Assembly: GCF_022539405.1 (NCBI RefSeq) | Contig: NZ_CP054394.1 | Span: forward strand, 2,240,501 to 2,304,500 | Origin: Natranaerofaba carboxydovora | GTDB lineage: Bacteria; Bacillota; Natranaerobiia; Natranaerobiales; Natranaerofabaceae | Direction: 5' to 3' | DNA: 64,000 bases | Shown here: in pieces, positions 59,263-64,000 of the stretch | Numbering within the stretch: the stretch's first letter is position 1 | Layout: the number at the start of each line of letters is the position of its first letter | Translations under genes and position numbers: made by a program | The notes under the pieces: model-generated | Seen by the model: the letters and a program-made list of their open reading frames with translations, nothing else | Told to the model about the DNA's origin: nothing | The model's database searches: none

Positions 59263-59313
59263 ATGTACTCATTTTAACAACATATATTTCAACGTTGTAA
59301 ATCTTTTTCTAAA

Positions 59314-59916
59314 TTAATAGTTATCTTCTACCTTCCATTCTTTCCATACCTTTCCTGCTAAGTCTGGACGGGGTTTTAAAGTCTTTTTGCCAGGTTCCCA
59401 ACCTGAAGGAGTTACTTCCCCTGTTTTTTCTATATGTTGATATGCTTTTACTTGACGAAGTAGTTCTGAAACGTTTCGACCAACTTCTGGTGTCAAAACC
59501 TCCATTGCCCTAAGTTTACCTTCTGGATTTATGAGAAAACGACCTCTTATATTCACTCCACCTTCTTCACTATATACCCCATACGCACGTCCGATTTTGC
59601 CATTGGAATCAGACATCATAGGAAAAGGAATCCCACCTTCAACCATCTTAGATAGTTCCACTTCCTGCCAAATCTTATGGCTGAAGTTACTATCAGTACT
59701 AATAGCTACAACATCTACCCCTAATTCTTGCAGTTCATCATACTTAGCAGCAACTGCTGCTATCTCTGTTGGTCATACAAATGTAAAATCACCAGGATAA
59801 AAACAAAGAACCAACCATTTTCCTTCATAATCAGACATTTTAACAGTTTTAATCTCATTTTTCACTAAAGCTTTCCCTTCAAATTCAGGTGCTTTCTTAC
59901 CCACAACAGCGCTCAT
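59314..59916 (-). CDS. Selenocysteine-containing peroxiredoxin (AhpC/Prx family, in-frame UGA at the peroxidatic position)
   Basis: 200 residues read through one TGA. ATG 59916 follows CTAAAGGAGG. The frame reads [31 protein letters not shown], then TGA (59775-59773, codon 48), then [51 protein letters not shown]. In all Prx of this type the residue after FTFV and before PTE is the catalytic Cys, so the TGA encodes selenocysteine rather than stop. A SECIS-like hairpin follows at the right distance. The resolving Cys of AhpC (GEVCP) is Thr169 here (GEVTP); the only other Cys is Cys38. Reduces peroxides in the cytoplasm, with an external thiol as reductant. Confidence 0.92.
59745..59762 (-). 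promoter_or_regulatory. Bacterial SECIS-like hairpin after the Sec UGA
   Basis: In the mRNA, UAGCAGC-AGUU-GCUGCUA forms a perfect 7-bp stem with a four-base loop whose second base is G followed by U. The loop begins 18 bases after the UGA codon. Both properties fit the bacterial SECIS model (apical loop G in the first two bases, 16-37 bases from UGA), recognised by SelB. Confidence 0.8.
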
Positions 59917-60112
59917 ATTGTATTCCTCCTTTAGAATTCTCTAATAGTTATTATTCGTTATTATTTTCAAATTTCCTTTTATTATTTAAAATTTGTTTTA
60001 ACAATTAGGAGTGTTTTAATTTAGAAGTGATTAGATGAATACTTTTAATTTTTTATTTGTGAAATAATTATCAAACAAGTTGCTTTCATTATTAGTTATT
60101 TTTAGTTAATTA

Positions 60113-60141
60113 TTGAAACTTTCTCTCCTGCGTGGTATAAT
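60113..60141 (+). promoter_or_regulatory. Sigma-A-type promoter of the FMN-binding lipoprotein gene
   Basis: TTGAAA (60113-60118), 17 bases, TATAAT (60136-60141), 41 bases upstream of the GTG start. The 266-base gap from the peroxiredoxin start to this gene otherwise shows no feature. Confidence 0.75.
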
Positions 60142-60182
60142 ATCTTAGGATTAAAAACAATAAAATATGAGGGGGAAGACAG

Positions 60183-61949
60183 GTGAAAAAATTTTTACTT
60201 ATTATCGGGCTTGTTTTAGTTGTAACTTTCACAATTTTGGGTTGTGAGCAAGGAGATGTTGACACACCAGTAGCAGACCCGCCAGAAACTATGGATGGTA
60301 CATTTGTAGGTTATTCAGAGGAGAGTAGAGGGTTTACAAAAGCAGAAGTAGTTATTGAAGACAGCAAAATAGTAGGAGTAACATTAAAAGAATTTGATAA
60401 TAGAGGATTAGTTAAAGATGTTGACTTTGAGTATTTGAATGAAGGCCGTATTGAAAGTTGGGGAGAGCGCGTAGATAATTCAGAAGAGTTTTTCGAAGAA
60501 TTCGAAAGTCATGCGGCAATGACTGAAGAATTAGAAAGAAGGTTCGTCGAAACAAATGCAGCTGACATTGACGGAATTACTGGGGCCACAAGTACATCTG
60601 ATCAAGCTATTGAAGCTGTTGAGATGGCTTTAGCAAAAGCAGAGGGCGAGACCTTATTTGACGGCAGATTTATGGGTATTTCTGATGACGACTCAAGAAG
60701 TTGGGGAATAGCAATTGTTGAAGTAGAAGATGGAAATATAGTAGACGTTGAGCTAGAAGAAGTTGCAAAAGATGACCCGTATGGTTTAAAAAGAGATTCA
60801 GACCTTAAAGACGAAGAATACAGTTATGAAGAATTCCATGAAGCAAAAGAAGAAATGCCAGGAAGATTTGTAGGTGCTAATGGGCCTGAAGTAGACATTT
60901 ATACAGGTGCCACGGGAAGCTCAGAACAGTGGAAACAAGCAGTAGCAAGAGCTCTTGCAAAAGCCGGGGTATATGAAAGAACAGTAGGAGCCTCAGAGGA
61001 AAGCAGAGGATTTACTAAAGCAGATATAATACTTGATGGTGACGAATTTGTAAACATTGGTTTAACAGAATACACTAATGACGGCCTAAGAAAAGATGTA
61101 GACTTTGAATATTTAGATGAAGGCCGCATCGAAAGCTGGAGCGAGCGTATAGATGTTGATTTATTCGAAGAATATGATAGCCACGGGGCAATGGTTTCAG
61201 AACTAGAGAATAGATTCTTGGAATCAAGCTCTAGTGATGTAGATGGTATAACAGGCGCAACTAGCACATCAGACCAGGCGAAAGAAGCGGTAGCAAATGC
61301 CCTTTCTGAAGGGCCTTTTGATGGAATTTTCATGGGAATTTCCCCAATAAATATGAGAGATACCTGGGGAATTGCTATTGTAACCTTTGAAGATAGCAAT
61401 ATAGTAGAAGTTGAGTTAAATGAAGCAAGATTAGATAATGAAGGCGAAGTAGAAGTAAAAGATGAAGACTATGATTGGGATGAATTCCATGAAGCAAAAG
61501 AAGAAATGCCAGAAAGATTTATAAATGCTAATGGGTCAGAAGTTGATATCTATACTGGTGCTACAGGTAGTTCTAATCTTTGGATGGCTGCTGTAAGAGA
61601 CGCTATGAATAACGCAAAGATAGAAGCAAAAGTTTCTGAGATACCACAAGAAATTGAAGAAACTGAAGAAGAAGCTGAAGAAGTTACTGACGAAGAAAGC
61701 TTCACCGGCTCTGGAGAAGGTTTCAAAAGCACAATAGAAGTTAAAGTTACTATGGTTGGAGATGAAATTGTGAACGTTGAAGTATTAAACCAGGATGAAA
61801 CACCTTCATATTGGGAAGATGGTGTGAAAACTGTAGATGACATTCTTGAGGCAGGAAGCACTGATGTAGATACGGAAACTGGAGCAACAGCCTCAAGCGA
61901 AGGTATTGTAGAAGCTGTTAATGATGCTGTAGGGCATATCATTAACTAA
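60183..61949 (+). CDS. Lipoprotein with five tandem FMN-binding domains
   Basis: 588 residues from GTG 60183 after GAGGGGGAAG. Signal LLIIGLVLVVTFTILGC with lipid-Cys 21. Five FMN_bind (NqrC/RnfG-like) domains follow, each ending in the flavin-attachment type motif: DGITGATSTSD at 130, DIYTGATGSSE at 238, DGITGATSTSD at 354, DIYTGATGSSN at 455, DTETGATASSE at 563. Domains 1 and 3 and domains 2 and 4 are close copies (shared GFTKA..., RIESW, EFHEAKEEMP), so an A-B pair was duplicated and a fifth domain added after a Glu-rich linker. In NqrC/RnfG the motif Thr carries FMN through ApbE; up to five flavins are thus possible. Likely extracytoplasmic electron carrier. Confidence 0.88.
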   Translation: MKKFLLIIGLVLVVTFTILGCEQGDVDTPVADPPETMDGTFVGYSEESRGFTKAEVVIEDSKIVGVTLKEFDNRGLVKDVDFEYLNEGRIESWGERVDNSEEFFEEFESHAAMTEELERRFVETNAADIDGITGATSTSDQAIEAVEMALAKAEGETLFDGRFMGISDDDSRSWGIAIVEVEDGNIVDVELEEVAKDDPYGLKRDSDLKDEEYSYEEFHEAKEEMPGRFVGANGPEVDIYTGATGSSEQWKQAVARALAKAGVYERTVGASEESRGFTKADIILDGDEFVNIGLTEYTNDGLRKDVDFEYLDEGRIESWSERIDVDLFEEYDSHGAMVSELENRFLESSSSDVDGITGATSTSDQAKEAVANALSEGPFDGIFMGISPINMRDTWGIAIVTFEDSNIVEVELNEARLDNEGEVEVKDEDYDWDEFHEAKEEMPERFINANGSEVDIYTGATGSSNLWMAAVRDAMNNAKIEAKVSEIPQEIEETEEEAEEVTDEESFTGSGEGFKSTIEVKVTMVGDEIVNVEVLNQDETPSYWEDGVKTVDDILEAGSTDVDTETGATASSEGIVEAVNDAVGHIIN

Positions 61950-61970
61950 GTCAAAAAAAGAGAGATCAAA

Positions 61971-61996
61971 AAAAGAGGCCATTTTAGGCCTCTTTT
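61971..61996. terminator. Bidirectional terminator between the FMN lipoprotein and PHP genes
   Basis: AAAAGAGGCC-ATTTTA-GGCCTCTTTT is a perfect inverted repeat with A and T tracts on both sides, placed between two convergent genes (21 bases after one stop, 8 before the other). Confidence 0.9.
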
Positions 61997-62003
61997 ATAT
62001 TTT

Positions 62004-62813
62004 TTATTTCAATTTATTTGCTATAGCTTTTCTATCTTCATAAGTATAAAAATACTCAAAACCAGTTTCCAAAAGTAATTCATGAGCATGCTGAATTTTA
62101 TCTCCTATCTCTTCTTCACTATGAGCATCAGAACCTATGGTGATAACCTCTCCGCCTAGCTCTTTATATCTTTCCAAAACTTCAAAAGATGGTAAAGGCG
62201 TCAATAAGCCGTATCTGTAGCCTGATGTATTTAGCTCGATACCCTTCCCTTTATCGATTATTAGTCTTAATATATCATCGATCATGGGTTTAAGTTCATA
62301 AGTAAAAATTATATCATTTTTCCCTTTAAATCTTTTTATATAACGCCTCATTAGATCAAGATGACCAAGGCAGTCAAAGTTATCATAATTCTCTAGGCAG
62401 TAGTACATTTCTTCTAAATATAGTTTGTATGCTTTTTCGGCAGATATCGACTTATGAAAACCCCAGTCATTTACCTCTACTCCATTCACCTCGTGCAAAG
62501 ATGCCAGCACAAAATCATAGGAGTGAGCCTTGATATATTCTTTACTTGCATTCAAGGTGCTTCTAGACAAACCAAGCTCTACTCCTATTTTAATCTTAGG
62601 GCAATCTTTTTTCATAGAAACTTCCTTGATCTCTTCAAAATACTTTTTAGTATATTCTTTGAGAGACTCTATACTACCGCCATCTAAATCATCTGGCTCC
62701 AAATGATCTGTTATACAAATTTCCTTAATGTTTTTCTTTTTTGCTTCTTCTATCAATTCCCTAATATCCATATTAGAATCATCCGAGAATTTGGTATGGA
62801 CGTGATAATCCAC
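62004..62813 (-). CDS. PHP-domain phosphoesterase (histidinol-phosphatase HisJ-like)
   Basis: 269 residues. Metal-binding motifs of the PHP fold: DYHVHTKFSDDSNMD at the N-terminus, EICITDHLEPDD, KIKIGVELGLS, FVLASLHEVNG, FDCLGHLDLMRRY and TIGSDAHSEEEIG. This set matches HisJ-type histidinol phosphatases. The frame stays open upstream and the GTG at 62813 has its AAAGGAG site about 27 bases away, so the exact start is uncertain. Histidine genes are not nearby, so another phosphoester substrate is possible. Confidence 0.82.
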   Translation of the reverse strand: MDYHVHTKFSDDSNMDIRELIEEAKKKNIKEICITDHLEPDDLDGGSIESLKEYTKKYFEEIKEVSMKKDCPKIKIGVELGLSRSTLNASKEYIKAHSYDFVLASLHEVNGVEVNDWGFHKSISAEKAYKLYLEEMYYCLENYDNFDCLGHLDLMRRYIKRFKGKNDIIFTYELKPMIDDILRLIIDKGKGIELNTSGYRYGLLTPLPSFEVLERYKELGGEVITIGSDAHSEEEIGDKIQHAHELLLETGFEYFYTYEDRKAIANKLK

Positions 62814-62872
62814 TAGATTAGTTACAGCAGATATATTACCATCTCCTTTTACTTATATACTGCTTTTGCTTT

Positions 62873-64000
62873 TTACTCTAATACTGCCCCGGTACTTGCC
62901 GATTTAACCAGTCTAGCATATCTAGCCAGATAACCTTTATTAACTTTTAATGGAGGTTTCTCAAATTCTTCTCTTCTCTTTTTTAGCTCTTCTTCTGATA
63001 GCTCTACATTTAACTTTCTTTCAGGTATATCTATCTCAATAATGTCCCCATCACGAAGTAGACCTATCTCCCCTTCTTCCATCGCTTCTGGTGAAATATG
63101 TCCAATAGCCGCTCCCCTGGTAGCCCCCGAAAATCTACCGTCTGTAAGAAGAGCTACATCTTTATCAAGGCCCATTCCAGCTATAGCAGAGGTTGGGCTT
63201 AACATTTCTTTCATACCAGGACCACCCTTTGGTCCCTCATACCTTATTACCACAACATCTTTTTCTTTTATTTTCCCATCAAAAATTGCCTCAATCGCTT
63301 CCTCTTCAGAATCAAAAACCTTCGCGGGACCTTTATGTCTAAGCATCTCTTCTGCAACAGCAGACTCCTTAACAACTGCACCCTCAGGAGCCAAATTCCC
63401 TTTAAGAATCGCAAGCCCTCCTGTAGGCCTATGGGGAGAATCAATGGGCTTTATAACATTTTCATCTTCAATTTCTTTATCTTTTACATTTTCCCCAATT
63501 GTCTTCCCTGTTATTGTTTTGGCATTCTCATCAAGCAAATCACCCTTTATAAGCTCATTCATAAGGGAAGGTATGCCTCCTGCCTCATGAAAATCCTCCA
63601 TATGATGTTCACCACTAGGACTTAACTTCGTTAAATAAGGTGTATCCCCACTTATTTCATCAAACAAATCTAACTCCAAGGATATGCCCGCTTCATTTGC
63701 AATAGCAGGAAGATGAAGCACGGTATTAGAAGAACCAGCCATTGCCATATCAACAGCTATCGCATTTTTAAAAGCAGATAGGGTCAGTACATCCAAAGGC
63801 TTAAGATCACTTTCCAAACAGTTCATCACTTGTTTCCCTGCTTCTCTTGCAAGCCTAAGCCTCTCACCGCTGTGTGCCATAGCTGTACCATTATATGATA
63901 GACCCATTCCAAGAGCTTCTGTCAAACAGTTCATACTATTAGCTGTAAAAAGCCCAGCACATGACCCACATCCAGGACAGGTCTTTTCTGCCACAGCTTC
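62873..64000 (-). CDS. ilvD: Dihydroxy-acid dehydratase (C-terminal two thirds, cut by window edge)
   Basis: Dehydrates dihydroxy-isovalerate and -methylvalerate in valine/isoleucine synthesis using an Fe-S cluster. The frame is open to base 64000; about 375 residues are visible against a usual length near 555. [22 protein letters not shown] holds a cluster Cys; [54 protein letters not shown] and [23 protein letters not shown] are signatures, and the end is SASTGAVLE. Upstream genes are out of view. Confidence 0.95.
   Translation of the reverse strand, partial: EAVAEKTCPGCGSCAGLFTANSMNCLTEALGMGLSYNGTAMAHSGERLRLAREAGKQVMNCLESDLKPLDVLTLSAFKNAIAVDMAMAGSSNTVLHLPAIANEAGISLELDLFDEISGDTPYLTKLSPSGEHHMEDFHEAGGIPSLMNELIKGDLLDENAKTITGKTIGENVKDKEIEDENVIKPIDSPHRPTGGLAILKGNLAPEGAVVKESAVAEEMLRHKGPAKVFDSEEEAIEAIFDGKIKEKDVVVIRYEGPKGGPGMKEMLSPTSAIAGMGLDKDVALLTDGRFSGATRGAAIGHISPEAMEEGEIGLLRDGDIIEIDIPERKLNVELSEEELKKRREEFEKPPLKVNKGYLARYARLVKSASTGAVLE

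Noticed and set aside
59314-59661. Peroxiredoxin as a truncated pseudogene ending before the catalytic site
   Set aside because: Both sides of the TGA are intact and in the same frame, the start has a strong ribosome site, and a SECIS-like hairpin follows; selenocysteine explains it better.
59531-59800. Plus-strand open frame opposite the peroxiredoxin gene
   Set aside because: It is the complement of a convincing coding sequence, has no ribosome site and no recognisable product.

Overview
The window is low-G+C DNA from an anaerobic, endospore-lineage type Firmicute, most likely a halophilic or haloalkaliphilic clostridial relative (Natranaerobiales-like; this is inference). Support: acid-rich proteins, a large Mrp-type cation/proton antiporter operon, a glycine-betaine binding lipoprotein, a GbsR-like regulator, a tungsten-type aldehyde:ferredoxin oxidoreductase, a CIRCE-controlled groESL operon, an arginine T-box, a BirA operator, and a peroxiredoxin whose catalytic cysteine codon is UGA (selenocysteine).

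Layout. 1-9707 (minus strand): purine block, TPR protein - guaA - NCS2 purine permease - purK - purE - purB - purC - purS - purQ - purL (purL runs off the left edge). 9879-11914: groESL with CIRCE. 12261-13988 (plus): acyl-CoA ligase. 14103-18154 (minus): molybdopterin/tungstopterin block (mogA, a moeA fused to a substrate-binding domain, a second moeA, a small Cys protein). 18519-24732 (minus): betaine-binding lipoprotein, Fe-alcohol dehydrogenase, AOR with its ferredoxin, GbsR-like regulator, small membrane protein. 24846-25595: MBL hydrolase. 25902-38120 (minus): complete arginine pathway argC-J-B-D-carB-argF-G-H behind an Arg T-box. 38380-42149: DUF401 permease, 5-formyl-THF cyclo-ligase, proS. 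42352-46683 (minus): BlaI - M56 peptidase - DUF2318-like protein - FtsX permease - ABC ATPase. 46941-48638: polysaccharide deacetylase lipoprotein and a convergent lipoprotein. 48991-56457 (plus): ten-gene Mrp operon with a split MrpA. 56701-61949: malic enzyme, bioY, small membrane protein, Sec-peroxiredoxin, five-domain FMN-binding lipoprotein. 62004-64000 (minus): PHP phosphatase and ilvD (cut by the right edge).

Two families of palindromic intergenic repeats run through the window. Family 1 is about 225 bp with terminal inverted repeats and a conserved multi-branched fold; six long copies plus several deletion derivatives and solo ends are present. Family 2 is about 82-87 bp: the core is conserved, but each copy has its own perfectly or nearly perfectly self-complementary outer arms, and three of four full copies start within a few bases of a stop codon. 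Neither matches a family I can name.

argJ and proS are each split by an apparent single-base loss in an A-run; both reconstruct perfectly with one added A, so sequence error, recent mutation or recoding must be distinguished. No tRNA, rRNA, CRISPR, transposase or phage gene was seen.
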